The notes beneath the pieces were generated by a model. The model worked only from the letters and a program-made list of their open reading frames with translations. It searched no databases and had not been told where the DNA came from. A DNA stretch of 64,000 nucleotides from Coptis chinensis (taxonomy: Eukaryota > Streptophyta > Magnoliopsida > Ranunculales > Ranunculaceae), in NCBI GenBank assembly GCA_015680905.1, contig CM027381.1, forward strand, positions 18,577,501 to 18,641,500. Reading direction: 5' to 3'. This document shows, in pieces, positions 46,450 to 57,351 of this stretch. The position numbers and the translations under genes are program-made. Positions within the stretch are counted from its first letter, which is position 1; every line of letters begins with the position of its first letter.

Positions 46450-46750
46450 ATAGATAGATAAATCCTACATTCTTTAATATAATAAAAACAGACGGTGATT
46501 GTGGTGGCCAATTAACTAACTATATTTGTCATTATTTCAATCATTGTCTAATAGAATATCAACAAGAGAGCCGATATATATTCATAAAAATGGTCGGTAA
46601 AAAAAAAAATGGGACAAAAAGTGACACATGTCAAAAAACGATTGGTATAATCTCATGTAAAGCAACTATAAAAGAATGAAATAGTGCTAGAGAAGAGACA
46701 AGTGATAACCTGTCAATTCATTCCATAACAATCATCAGACACAACACTTA

Positions 46751-47236
46751 GAGCATTCCCAATGCAGATGAATATCAAGGAGATGTGACAATATTCACTT
46801 CCAAATGGTCAAAAACATTTGCCCAATACAAAGGTGAATATCAAGGTGACTATTTTTCCAAGTCAAAACAAGAGTGAAACCTTCAACTAAGATAGTAGTT
46901 GAGTTGGGAACTTCGGACGAGATGTTTTATTTTGTCTCGTGTGTGTTTTTTTTTTAAATATTTTCGATTTTTTTTTTTTTTTTTTTTCGGACAGAATATT
47001 TCATTCCGTCTCCCGTGTTTTTTCGGTTTTTTTTTTTTAACTTCAGACGGGATGTTTCATTCCATCCGGCGTGTTTTTTCGATTTTTACATTCAAACGGA
47101 ATCAAACATCCCGTCCGAGAATAATAGTCACTTTTGCATTGGGCAATCTCACCTTGCTTTTCACCAAAATGGTGGAAAAGAGGAGAAATAGAACTGACGT
47201 GGAAGTGAATAAGAGTAGTTTGCATTGGGAATGCTC
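46751..47236. mobile_element. Harbinger/Tourist-like MITE (486 bp)
   Basis: The ends are perfect 16-bp inverted repeats GAGCATTCCCAATGCA and TGCATTGGGAATGCTC. TTA flanks the left and TCA the right, a probable 3-bp TTA duplication with one change. GAGCAT..CCAATG ends with TWA duplications are typical of PIF/Harbinger MITEs. The interior has three tandem ~65-bp units, each with TTCGGACGGGATGTTTCATT or a variant followed by long T-runs. No coding capacity. Confidence 0.82.
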
Positions 47237-47679
47237 TCAGAGAGAGAGAAACTCCATATTTATTTTTTGCAACAAAGAAAGAGAGTGAAACTTTGTAACA
47301 CCATTAATAAATAAAGAAACACTTAATTAATCTTTAGCATTATCTAAAAAATTTCCACAACATGCTAAGTTTCTAAAAGAATTGTGCACTACTAGGCAAT
47401 GCCCAAAATATCGATATCGATGAATATATCGGTGTACTCAAAAATCGATATATATCGGATATATCCATATTTTTGGTGACCAATCCAAACTATTTAAAAT
47501 ATTGGAAATATAAGATATATCAGAAATATAATATCGGAAATATCAAAAATATCGGAAATATTGGATTTATATTAAAAAATGGTCAAAAAGTCAACCGATA
47601 TATATCGTAAAGATATATCGATTATATCGGCGATATAAAGTTTTATATTGAAAATTCCGATATATATCGGGGGAAAAAG

Positions 47680-50600
47680 TGTAACGCCCGTATTTAAAAT
47701 ACATATTAATTAATTAATTAATTAATTTATATAAAATCTGTTGGATTGGATTTGAGATATGTGGGCCTGGTTTATGGGCCCGAGTCTGTATTGGGCTTGG
47801 GTTTCAAACCCAAGTATATAATCACATTGTTCTAGAAAATAGGGTTTTTAGAGAATAATATAATAAAAATGGAGGCAGAGATAGAAGCTGGATTGCTAGA
47901 GCGTAGAGCGCGACGATTCGGACTAGGAGGAATTCGTCGAGCTTTTTATACAAGTGAGTAGTTAATTTTTCTACTTCACCGGTATACAGAAACAGTTTTA
48001 TTGTTCATTCTTCTTCGTCATGTCTCGTTATTAGTAAACTAGTTAAATATCGGTATATTGTTTTGAGTTATTATTTGAACTGTTGCGGCTTATTGGGCTG
48101 TTGAAGCTCGAAAGAGCGTCAATGGCGGCGTTGCGAGTCCAACAGCAAGAAATCGCAAGTATTTCTATTTGAACCTTTATTATTATGTTATATTGTGTTG
48201 TGTGTGGGTTGGTTTTGGATTGGTGGTCGCGATTTGGAGGAAGGGTACAGACCTAAATCAGGTTGATTGTTTTGGTGGGTGATGTGGGTTTAGAATCGGT
48301 TGTGAGGAGCTGTTCAAGCTCTGACGGTGCGTCAATGGCGTCGCCTGTCCATTTTTATTTTGAACTATGGTGGTTGTAGTGATGTTTAATTGGTTGGTTT
48401 GAGTTTGGGTATTGAGGTTGGAATGAGGGCAGTCGAATGGGTGCTGGAAAGGGTTGTGGAAGCTCGAAGCTCCATTAATGGCGGCACACCCAGACGTCCT
48501 CCAGTAAATTAATTCTAACCGTTTTTGGTTGATTTTGTTGGTTGATTGATAAAGGGGTTGAAGTGGCTAGGGTAGTGTGTGTGAGGGCTGCAAATGGTGG
48601 TGGTGGAAGCTTGAAAACAAGCTGTTAATGGCGGCCAGAAACATCACAGATCTACTTTGGAAGAAAGGGATTGTTTTAACTAATTGAAGCTTTCGCTTTT
48701 GTTAAAGTTGGTTAGGTTTTTATGTGGGTAAAAACCGATATGATGAGGTGGCAGGAGGATGAGAACCAGATTTGGTGGCTGGTGGTGGGAGGCTGCTGGA
48801 GCAGCTGATGGAGAAGATGACCGGTTTGAGCCTGGGGCTTGGGCCTTAGATGGTTGTTGGGCTGAGCTCTATTTTGTTTATTTGGGCCGGGTTATAACCT
48901 TTTGGGCCTTAGAGTGTTTGATTTGGGCTCATTTAGTTTAAGTTGTTTTGGGCCAGTTCTAATTTTTGTAACCATGGGCCGGTTTTCTTTTATTTTGTGG
49001 GCTGGGTCATTTTGGTTTTTAAGTGGATCTGTCCCCTTTAGATATTTCTAGTTGGGTCCGAACCATGACCTTCGCCATGAGCCCATGCACCTTTGACCTT
49101 AGCCATGAACCATGGCTATGACCATGAACATGTTGAACATGGAAACGACAGTTTGACTTTGACAATGATGTGTTGACTTTGACTGTTGACCGTTGACTTT
49201 GACCTTTGACCGTTGACTGTGGAATGTTGACTTTTTCTAGATTTTCACATATTTAAGAATATGGACACATATAGTAATAAAATATTGTCGTAAATTGTAT
49301 AACTTGATTGGTCATTATCTAATTAAGATTTGACGTGAGTAGTGTATAAAGCATATAATATATTGGCACGTAACAAGCGGGGAATTTTTATAAGACTTAG
49401 ATATATATATTTTTATGAGTATTAAACTACATACGGACTTAGATTCATAGACTTTAGATTTTTGGGATTTGATTGTGGACTGTGGACTGTTTAATTGTGC
49501 TACATTTTATGTTGTAAATTGTATGGACAAATCAAATGCTAAAATATTGTGGATGCTTGTATAAATTTGGTTGTCATTATCTAAGAAAGATTTGACGTTG
49601 ATATTGTGTATATTTTGACACGTGACGAGATAGAAACTTTAGGAGATATAATATTCCTAAAACGCTATAAAAATATTATACGATACGTTTTGAAGCAATT
49701 GTGACATTATATAATATGTTGGGATATATATATTAAATGCAATAGTTATGGAGAAATAAATGTATAAACCCTCCATTATTTTATCTGTGAGATGCTAGTA
49801 GAGTATTTGTGGATATTTCCCACGGGAGTGTGGCGTAGTGCAATAATACATTGGCACGTGAAAGAATGAAAGTGGTTACGAGATATAATTGAGATATTTC
49901 TAAATATTGTGGCTTAGTGCAATAAGGTATTTGACCTGCACATGATATAGTGGAATTATTATGAGTCATAAATATATGACACCTGAATAAATTACGTAAC
50001 GAAAATCCTATAACCTAGCTACCACAACTCATGTGATTTGCCCTGTGTGGGCGTGTGCAATTTAATTGGCCCTTATATAGGGTGTATATATAAGATGTTG
50101 ATTGACCCATGTGTTGGGCAATCGTAGCCGAATGGTGGCTTGATTATTCGTTCGCAAAAATTAGAGCGAGACGCCGATATATTTTATGCGAATAGTGGCG
50201 ATTACTTATATAATGGCTTTTCGTGTGAGGGTTACGGTGTGCGGCATCCATTTCGGGGTAGTTACGCTACGGAATGGTTCATTATGTAAGGGGAGGCATG
50301 TGGATGTACATGTTCGGCGTTGGGAAACGATTGTGGTAGCCAGGGAAACTAGGTAAGACATAGATACGACGTGAATTTTAGGGACACACAAAGAAAGCCT
50401 TAATTAATATAATTATGGTAATATGTTGGTTAATGATATATCTTTAGATAGATGATTGTATATGGTTTGGCAGAAGAGTGGGTCAAACTAATTACTTGTG
50501 TAGAGACGACTCACTCTGTAATTGAGCATGAAATGAGGTAAGTATGGAATATGCTTGGCTGGTTATAGTTTAGTTAGAACCTAAGGCGCCTCGTGGAGGA

Positions 50601-51254
50601 ACTAAATGCCTTTTTATTATGCGTATGGTTTGTTGTGTGGTTAGTGGGAAGTTAAGGCGCCTCAGTGGAGGAACTCCCTGCCTTAATTATTGTACTTAAG
50701 GATGTTGTATTAGTCGTTGAAAGTTAAGGCGCCTCGGTGGAGGAACTAACTGCCTTATGGATTGTGTATGTATATGTATAAGTATATGTTGTATTTTAGA
50801 GCTACTCACACCAGCATTTTTATAATGCTGACCCGATTTGCATGTTTGCTTATCGGGTGTGTTCATTAAATGAACATAGTTGATAAGTCTTGACATGTTT
50901 CATGTTGAAGAAGGTTGGTTGCTGATTGTGGTTTGCCTTAGCGTCGCATTCAGGATATGTTTTGTTTTTCCTTAAGGTGTAATAGATTTTTAGTTGAGAC
51001 AAATGTTGTTTTATATTTTCAGTTGTATTTAAATAAAGAGTTATTGAAAAGAGATTTGTAACCTAATATTATTTGTAAATTTTTGTAATGAAGATGACTT
51101 TTGTTTAAGTTAAAATTTTTATTGGTTTTTAATTATCTGCATATTTAAACTGTTTATGGGTTTTTGGGAGTTGAGAGTGCGTCACACCTCGAAGATCGAA
51201 GAGTCGGGAACAAATATTGTTTTTCTGAATTCTGTCGAAATTCGGGGTGTGACA
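47680..51254. mobile_element. Solo LTR (3.6 kb) of a chromovirus-like gypsy element
   Basis: It begins TGTAACGCCCGTATTTAAAA and ends ATTCGGGGTGTGACA, the TG..CA rule with related inverted ends (TGTAACGCCCG against TGTCACACCCCG). It is flanked by AAAAG and AAAAT, a 5-bp duplication with one mismatch. No gag or pol is present, so it is a solo LTR left by LTR-LTR recombination. Such long LTRs opening TGTAACRCCC are known from Tekay-type elements. Internal features are degenerate GGAAGCTCG..AATGGCGGC repeats (near 48100, 48310, 48455, 48600), a TTGAC cluster (49152-49233), and three copies of TTAAGGCGCCTC (50577, 50650, 50721). Confidence 0.8.
49152..49233 (+). promoter_or_regulatory. Cluster of ten TTGAC (W-box core) motifs in the solo LTR
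   Basis: Within about 80 bp there are ten TTGAC pentamers, nine followed by C or T (TTGACY), the core bound by WRKY factors. The dense alternation TTGACTTTGACC/GTTGACCGTTGAC could also simply be a degenerate microsatellite. Whether it acts as a stress-responsive enhancer is inference. Confidence 0.5.
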
Positions 51255-51429
51255 AAAATTGTTCTATATTCGGTGGATATTTGTCGGAAATATCGATATC
51301 GGTATACCAATATACTGATATATATTGGTGATATATCGTATATATCGGCGATATTTTGGTCCATGCTACTAGGAGAAAAACCAACATTCCAAAAGACGCC
51401 TTTTTAATTGAATAGTTTCCTACTCTATA

Positions 51430-52357
51430 TGAACATAATGGAATCGTTAAGTACAAAGACCCTAGTCGTCCTACTGTATAATGCACCTTAGGGAATACAC
51501 ATACGACAATTGCTCTATTAGACCTGGGGGCGAGTGTTAACTTACTCCCTTACTACGTATATAAACAAATCGGTCTACACGAGATGCAACCAACTAAAAT
51601 GACGTTGCAATTAGCTGACCGTTCTATTAAATATCCGAAGGGTGTCGTTGAAAACGTACTTGTTAAAGTTCAAGATTTTTACTATCTAGCCAACTTCGTT
51701 ATCCTCGACACAGAAGTCGCTAACAACTCTGCTCCTATCATATTACGGCGTCTTTTTTTGGCAACCACCAATGCGCTCATTAACTACCGCGATGGTTCGA
51801 TGTCCATTTCCTTTGGACACCTTTCTGTTGAGGTGAATGTTTTCAAAATGATGCAACAGTTACCTGCTGCGACTATCGATGGAGAAGTTAGCATGATCGA
51901 GAGCTTAGCTCAAGATTATTTTAACAACACATTTTCTGAGAATCAGATGCACCAATTCCTTTCCTTTAGAAGTTCAGATTTTGATGATGACTCCTACGTA
52001 GAGGAAGTCAATGCCTTTTTAGAGTCTACTCCAATCTTATATCCTTCTATAGATCCATCTTCCGAGTTTGAAGACTTTTTACCTAAACAAGTCTTTACTA
52101 CTCAAGATGAAGACCCTCCGGAAGCCTTTCTACCCATTCCTCCCACCCCTGTGCTTAAACCTCTTCCTGCTAAGTTGAAGTATATCCATCTTGATCCGGA
52201 TGGTAGTCATCTGGTGATCATATCTTCTCAGTTGTCTGTTGATGAAGAGGCACGTTTGATTAGGGTGATTAGGGAACATCGTTCCGCGATTAGTTGGTCC
52301 CTAAACGACATTAAGGGGATTGACCCTATGCACACATCGCATACATTTGGAGGATAA
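51430..52357 (+). pseudogene. Athila aspartic protease and linker
   Basis: Reading through a stop near the start gives TLGNTHTTIALLDLGASVNL, then PTKMTLQLADRSIKYPKGVV and DFYYLANFVILDTEV. DLGASVN is the Athila form of the retropepsin active site. A long linker rich in Pro and acidic residues follows before RT. The frame is closed at 52357 by a frameshift relative to RT. The protease would mature Gag-Pol in the virus-like particle. Confidence 0.8.
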
Positions 52358-53300
52358 TGCAAAGACTTCACGTGAACCTCAGTGTCGTTTGAACACTGCC
52401 ATGGAAGAGGTGGTCAGGGAAGAAGTCTTATGGTTACTCGATACGGGTATCATATATCCCATCTCCGATAGTGTATGGGTAAGCCCCGTTCACGTATTTC
52501 CTAAGAAATCAGGTGTTACTATTATACGTAATGCTGATGGTGAATTTGTTTCCACATGAGTTCCTATGAAATGGAGGATCTATATTGACTATAGACGACT
52601 AAACGCCATGACACAAAATGATCACTTTCCTTTATCTTTTATAGATCAGATACTCGAACGTCTAGCTGGTCATGCTTATTACTGTTTTTTATATGGCTAC
52701 TCTGGCTATTTTCAGATCATTATCGATCCTGATGACCATGACAAGACTATCATCACATGTCTTTTTGGAATATATGCTTATAAACGAATGCCTTTTGGCC
52801 TTTGTAATGCTCCTGATACCTTCCAGCGGTGTATGCTTCATATCTTTAGTGACATGGTGGAGTGCTTTATGGAAGTTTTCATGGATGATTTTTCTATCTA
52901 TGGAAACTCTTTCAGTGACTGCCTGTCTAACCTTTCTAAGGTGTTGACACGGTGTGAGGAAAAGAATCTAGTTTTAAACTGGAAAAAATATCATTTTATG
53001 GTTAAAAGAGGGATAATTTTAGGTCATATTGTGTCTAGTGATGGCATAGAAGTAGATAAGGCCAAATTAGATAAAATAGCGTCTCTAACTATACTATCCG
53101 TGATATTATAGCCTTTTTAGGCCATGCAGGTTTCTATAGGCGTTTTATCAAGGATTTTTCCAAATTAGCTAGGCCTTTAACTAATCTGCTTTTAAAAGAA
53201 GTCATCTTTGATTTCAATCATGACAATAAATAGGCTTTTGAAACATTTAAAACCGCTTTAACATCTGTACCGATTATACAGCCTCCTGATTGGTCTGAGC
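52320..53300 (+). pseudogene. Athila reverse transcriptase
   Basis: Three pieces (52320-52559, 52566-53111 and on to about 53300) give VREEVLWLLDTGIIYPISDS, RIYIDYRRLNAMTQNDHFPL, GYSGYFQI, KRMPFGLCNAPDTFQRCM and FMDDFSIYG. FMDD is the catalytic pair motif. In motif A the expected FLDGYSGY reads FLYGYSGY, so the first catalytic Asp is lost. In-frame TGA at 52557 and later TAA/TAG codons add to the damage. Confidence 0.88.
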
Positions 53301-53311
53301 CTTTCGAACTT

Positions 53312-53998
53312 ATGTACGACGCTAGCAATTATGTTGTTGGTGTTGTGTTAGGACAGAAACTAGATGATAAGTCCACCGTTATTTATTATACTAGTAAGAC
53401 TTTAAATGATGCTCAAAGAAATTATACTACTACGGAAAAAGAATTTTTAGCTGTGGTTTATGCTTTAGATAAGTTTCGTCCTTACTTGGTTGGTTCAACG
53501 ACCTTAGTGTATATTGACCATGTAGCTCTTAGGTACATTTTCGCCAAGAAGGATCCTAAACAGAGATTAATCCGATGGATCCTTCTCCTACAAGAGTTTA
53601 CCTTAGAAATTAAGGATAAACGAGGGGTCAAAAATGTAGTTGTCGATCACTTATCTAGATTAACCAATGACAGTGATAGTGACTCTGAGTCCATACTTGA
53701 TTCTTTTCCTAATGAGCACCTTTATTCCATTTTTTCTGCACCTTGGTATGCCGACATTGTGAATTTTTTAGCTTCTGATATTATTCCTGATATTTGGTCA
53801 AAAAGTGAACGTAAGAAATTTTTGGCCAGAGTTAAGTTATACTATTGGTACGAGCCATACCTTTTTAAGTATTATGTGGATCAGATTATTCGTCGTTGTA
53901 TTCTCCATTGGGAATATAATGATGTGTTATCCTTCTACCATGACAAAGCGTGTGGTGGCCATTTTAGTAGTATGAAAATGGCAGCTAAAGTTCTTTAA
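53312..53998 (+). pseudogene. Athila RNase H and integrase N-terminal zinc region
   Basis: A 228-codon frame contains YDASNYVVGVVLGQ, YTSKTLNDAQRNYTTTEKE, LAVVYALDKFRPYL, DPKQRLIRWILLLQEF and VVDHLSRL, the RNase H domain of gypsy polyproteins. The spacer leads to GGHFSSMKMAAKVL of the integrase HHCC region. A TAA at 53996 interrupts the frame before the Cys pair (CVHC). Confidence 0.88.
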
Positions 53999-54010
53999 TG
54001 TGGTTTTTAT

Positions 54011-54929
54011 TTGCCTACCTTTTTTAAGGATACCCAAGTACAATACAAGACGTGTGTTCATTGCCAACAACTTGGGCGTATCACTAAACGTAATATGATG
54101 CCTTTAAATTCCATTATGGTAGTAGAGATCTTTAATGTATGGGGCATTGATTTCATGGGTCCTTTTCCTGTTTCCCACGGTTTTATTTATATTCTCATTG
54201 TCGTGGACTACGTTTCCAAATGGATAGAGGCCATGACTTGCTATAGCAATGACCATACGACAGCTGTGTTTTTTGTTAAGGAATACATTTTCTCTCTTTT
54301 TGGCATCCCTAAAGCCATCATCACTAATGACGGAACACATTTTTACAATTGAGTTGTTGCTTCTTTAGTTAAGAAATACAGAGTTATCCATAAAGTGACA
54401 ACTCCTTATCATCCGCAAACTAGTGGCCAAGTTGAAGTCTCTAATAGGAAAATTAAAAAGATTTTAGAAACGGCAGTCAATCCTGACTGGAAAGATTGGT
54501 CTAAACGTCTAATAGATGCCTTATGGACATATCTAACAGATGCCTTATGCCTTATGGGCATATCGGAAAGATTGGAATGTCTCCCCTTTAGACTTGTGTT
54601 GGAAAACATTATCACTTGCCCGTTGAATTGGAACACCGTGCTATGTGGGCTATAAAAAGCTTAAACTTCAATATTGATTAGGCTGGTGTCAAGCACAAAT
54701 TGCAGTTAAATGAGCTAGAAAGACTTTGTAGTGATTCTTATGGTCTTGCGAAGGATTATAAAGCTAACATGAAACGTGTTCATGATAAACAAATTTTGCG
54801 TAAAGAGTTTGTAGTTTATCAAAATGTTTTGCTTTACAACTCACGTTTGCATATTTTCCCAGGGAAATTAAAAACCCGTTGGTCTGGTCCTTTTTTTGTT
54901 ACTGAAGTCACCCCTCATAGGGCAATCAT
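54011..54929 (+). pseudogene. Athila integrase
   Basis: TCVHCQQLGRITKRNMMPLN completes the zinc finger. WGIDFMGPFP, ITNDGTHFYN and [15 protein letters not shown] carry the D, D and E catalytic residues. Stops at 54350 and 54653 and a small internal duplication (GCCTTATGGACATATCTAAC against GCCTTATG..GGCATATC) break it. The C-terminal RWSGPFFVTEVTPH is cut by the LTR start at 54930. Confidence 0.88.
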
Positions 54930-56420
54930 TGATAAGAGCCCAAAACTGTAGTTTTAACCCCTTAACAATAATACTTTTAGACCAATTATGCGAGTAATAA
55001 ATAAAAGTTAATGCTGATTACGTGCTTTTATGTATTTCAGGCATTGGAGTCGAATATGTGCAGAAATGCGCCCCTTTTACGAGATAAAGGAGCAAGGGTT
55101 GGTTGCTAAGAAGTTTTATGATAAAAGGCCAAGATTCAAAGAGAAAAAACATTTTTAAAGCCCGGTCAAAGCTGAAAAGTCAAAGTCAACGCGGGCAGAA
55201 ACAACGCACAAAAGTCAGCAGAACTTCCGAAGGCCGTATCTTTGGACTCAAACCTCAGAATTGGGCCTACCTAACATCAAAACGACCGGCTCGGAAAGAG
55301 CTTTCCAATGGTCCAAGCTGTGACCCAATCAGAGAAGCAAAAGTGTACGAAAAGGCTATTGAAGTTATTTCTAGCTAAAAACCCCTTTGTGGACTGAAGT
55401 AATGAGGTTTTGGGCTCGATTTTCCGGCCCAAAACATGGCTCCTCAGCCCATGCTCGAATTTGTGGATCTTGTATCCTCCATATCAAGAGACAAAAGCTT
55501 AGCTATTAAGTTACTTAGTTTTTAATTAGTTTTACTTAGGCTAGATTCAATAGTTAGTTTTAGATCTAGTTAATTAGAATCAAATTAGTGTTTAGAATAA
55601 GATTTAGTTTTTAGAATCAATAATTAGTTTGTATTTCAAGTTTTAGTTTCTAATTCAATATTGAATTCATAGATTTAGTTTGTCTTAAATTTATAATTAG
55701 TTATTCATAATCTTTGTTTTACATTAGTTGTAATTTCAGTTTTAATTCATGTTGATTCTTAGACTATTTGTTCTATTCGTTTAATCAAGTTTAGTTTAAT
55801 TTAATTATGTCTTCATATTATTGTTTATTGTCAATGAATCCAATGAAATTAGGCTAAAAACTCTATTAGAGGAGGTTAAAGAAGCCCTGTGAGGATGATT
55901 GCTTGTTAGAATAGTTGTTATTTATAATATAATTTCAAGTTTATTATTATAAGTGTTTAGAGATAAACCTCATAATGATGAACTAGAGTTTAGAGCCACC
56001 ATCAAAGAGATTTGTGGTGGAGCTAAACTCTCATGCTAGTGGAACATTGATTCGAGAGGACTTGGTATTCACTAGGGATCAATATTCGATTCGATGACTA
56101 ACTAATAGCCAATTGAATTGTATGGTGGAATTTCCCCCCCTCTATGTTCTTCCAATTCATTAAATTCACCTTTTAATTGCTTAGTTAAATTAGTTTAATT
56201 TATAATTAGTTTTAGTTTAAATAAATCTCAACATAACATTACTCTCACCATTGTTTCATTGCGTTTGATTAATTGAATTCACTTATGTCTTGCTAGTTTA
56301 AGAGTGGAATGATTATGTACTCTATATATTGCATGAATATATATGTGAGAATAGGAAATAAATAATTGATACCGTAAGAATAAGGTTAGAGTACCCTAGT
56401 TTAGTTTTTACGGGTTATCA
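54930..56420 (+). mobile_element. Athila LTR 1 (1491 bp)
   Basis: Starts TGATAAGAGCCCAAAACTGT and ends TTTACGGGTTATCA, with TGATAA/TTATCA short inverted ends. It is followed by AATGGCGCCGCTGCC, a primer-binding site of the tRNA-Asp type used by Athila. It shares its layout with LTR 2 but has about 370 bp more (around 55850-56220). A 91-codon frame near its start is incidental. Confidence 0.88.
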
Positions 56421-57351
56421 AATGGCGCCGCTGCCATCTTAATCTCGTTTAAGACAAGAATTCAATTGCTAGAATCCAAGGGGCAATCCCCCATTCTCTA
56501 CCCACCCACCCTTTTCATTTTTCATTCTTTTTTTCTCACATTTTCGTTATTGTTCACTGTTTTAAGCAGAGGGGCGCACGCCATCCCTTTTGCCTTGTTC
56601 AGAGCGCGCCCGCCCTCCCTTGAGCCAACGGAATCACAGTGAAGAATACAGCAGTAAAGGTATTGTTAAATTTTGAAAAATTTGGTAATTTTGCAGCCAT
56701 AATCATTAAGGTTATTGATTTACTGGAATATTTTCAGATTTTTCCTAGTTGTTTTACCTAGTGAACTATTATAATCTTTACACTGCTGTAATTCAGCTTT
56801 CACACCGTAAGTGTCGGGAAAAACTGTCGAGTAAGGTTACTTAGGCAATTCTAAAAATTCTAAATTTTTTACAGAAGGATCTATCATAAGTCAAGAGTTT
56901 TCAGTAAAAATTTGACAAGTTTTGGATTTGTTTTGACTACCTAACTAGTAGATTGTTTTCAGTGTATTTCTGCCATTTTGCAAACACGTAATTTCTGGAA
57001 CACCAGCCGATAAGGAGGGTTTGTAGAACTCCAATTGCTCTAAAACTTTTAAAGAAACATGTAGGATCTATCAGGAGTCTCCAGTAAATATTTGGCAATT
57101 TTTGGCTCTGTTTTGATTGGTTAACCATTCGGTTATTTGTATTGTGTCCGAAAACTATTTCACAAACTTTGAAGGGTAGTAGAAGGACTTTCATAGCTCC
57201 GATTGATCAGAAAGTTTACAGGCTACTTGATAGACGTCTTAGTAAACTATTGTAAAAATTTCAAATTTTTTGGAGAACGTTAAACTTACTGGACATTGCC
57301 AAAGGCAAGAGCGCGACCTGCGCCCGTGTCAGGCAAATTATGAGCGCCCTC
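56421..57351 (+). mobile_element. Athila leader fragment between two LTRs
   Basis: It begins with the primer-binding site and CTACCCACCCACCC, as in the leader after LTR 2, and parallels 58464-59280 throughout (AACACCAGCCGATAAGGAG, CTTGATAGACGTCTTAG). It ends in a GCGCGACCTGCGCCC segment and is then cut by LTR 2. No coding region. Confidence 0.85.

Larger units (their letters stand above)
38778..46450 (-). mobile_element. Autonomous-type Helitron, inactivated (7.7 kb)
   Basis: The 3' end is on the left. On the minus strand GTGCC-GACT-GGCAC forms a hairpin (38804-38791), followed by a 13-nt tail ending CTAG (38781-38778) and host T (38777). The predicted 5' end is minus-strand TCTAATAAGATAGGG starting at 46450, after host A. 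GATA repeats next to it leave 4-8 bp of uncertainty. Between them is a RepHel-type gene in the expected orientation with many frame breaks. Helitrons move by rolling-circle replication and insert between A and T without target duplication. A 76-bp tandem duplication lies at 45178-45334 in the 5' leader region. Confidence 0.78.
47397..51365. mobile_element. hAT-type MITE, copy 2, split by a solo LTR
   Basis: The element starts CAATGCCCAAAATATCG and ends CGATATTTTGGTCCATG. It is flanked by perfect 8-bp duplications CTACTAGG at 47389-47396 and 51366-51373. Without the inserted LTR (47680-51254) it is about 394 bp and matches copy 1 at 2959-3324 along its length. It is inserted in Athila gag/protease sequence; deleting it and one CTACTAGG restores continuity with the homologous copy near 61480. 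Confidence 0.9.
47340..54929 (+). mobile_element. Athila-type Ty3/gypsy internal region, 5'-truncated
   Basis: The segment runs from the end of gag (47340-47396, resuming at 51366) through protease, reverse transcriptase, RNase H and integrase to the 3' LTR at 54930. It matches the second element at about 61430-62000, which allows the nested insertion at 47397-51373 to be recognised. The 5' LTR, leader and most of gag are missing. Integrase runs straight into the LTR without the long post-pol segment seen downstream of 62800, so that part is deleted. Numerous stops make it defective. Confidence 0.85.

Noticed and set aside
46465-46500. TCTTTAATATAATAAAAACAG as a plus-strand Helitron 5' end
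   Set aside because: The preceding base is T rather than A, and no matching 3' hairpin is found to the right before the MITE and Athila sequence.
46899-47288. 129-codon plus-strand frame rich in Phe
   Set aside because: It runs through T-tracts of the Harbinger-like MITE and has no recognisable domain.
48759-48941. Small Gly/Trp-rich plus-strand frame in the solo LTR
   Set aside because: It lies in the GC-richer part of an LTR with degenerate repeats, and shows no homology or start context.
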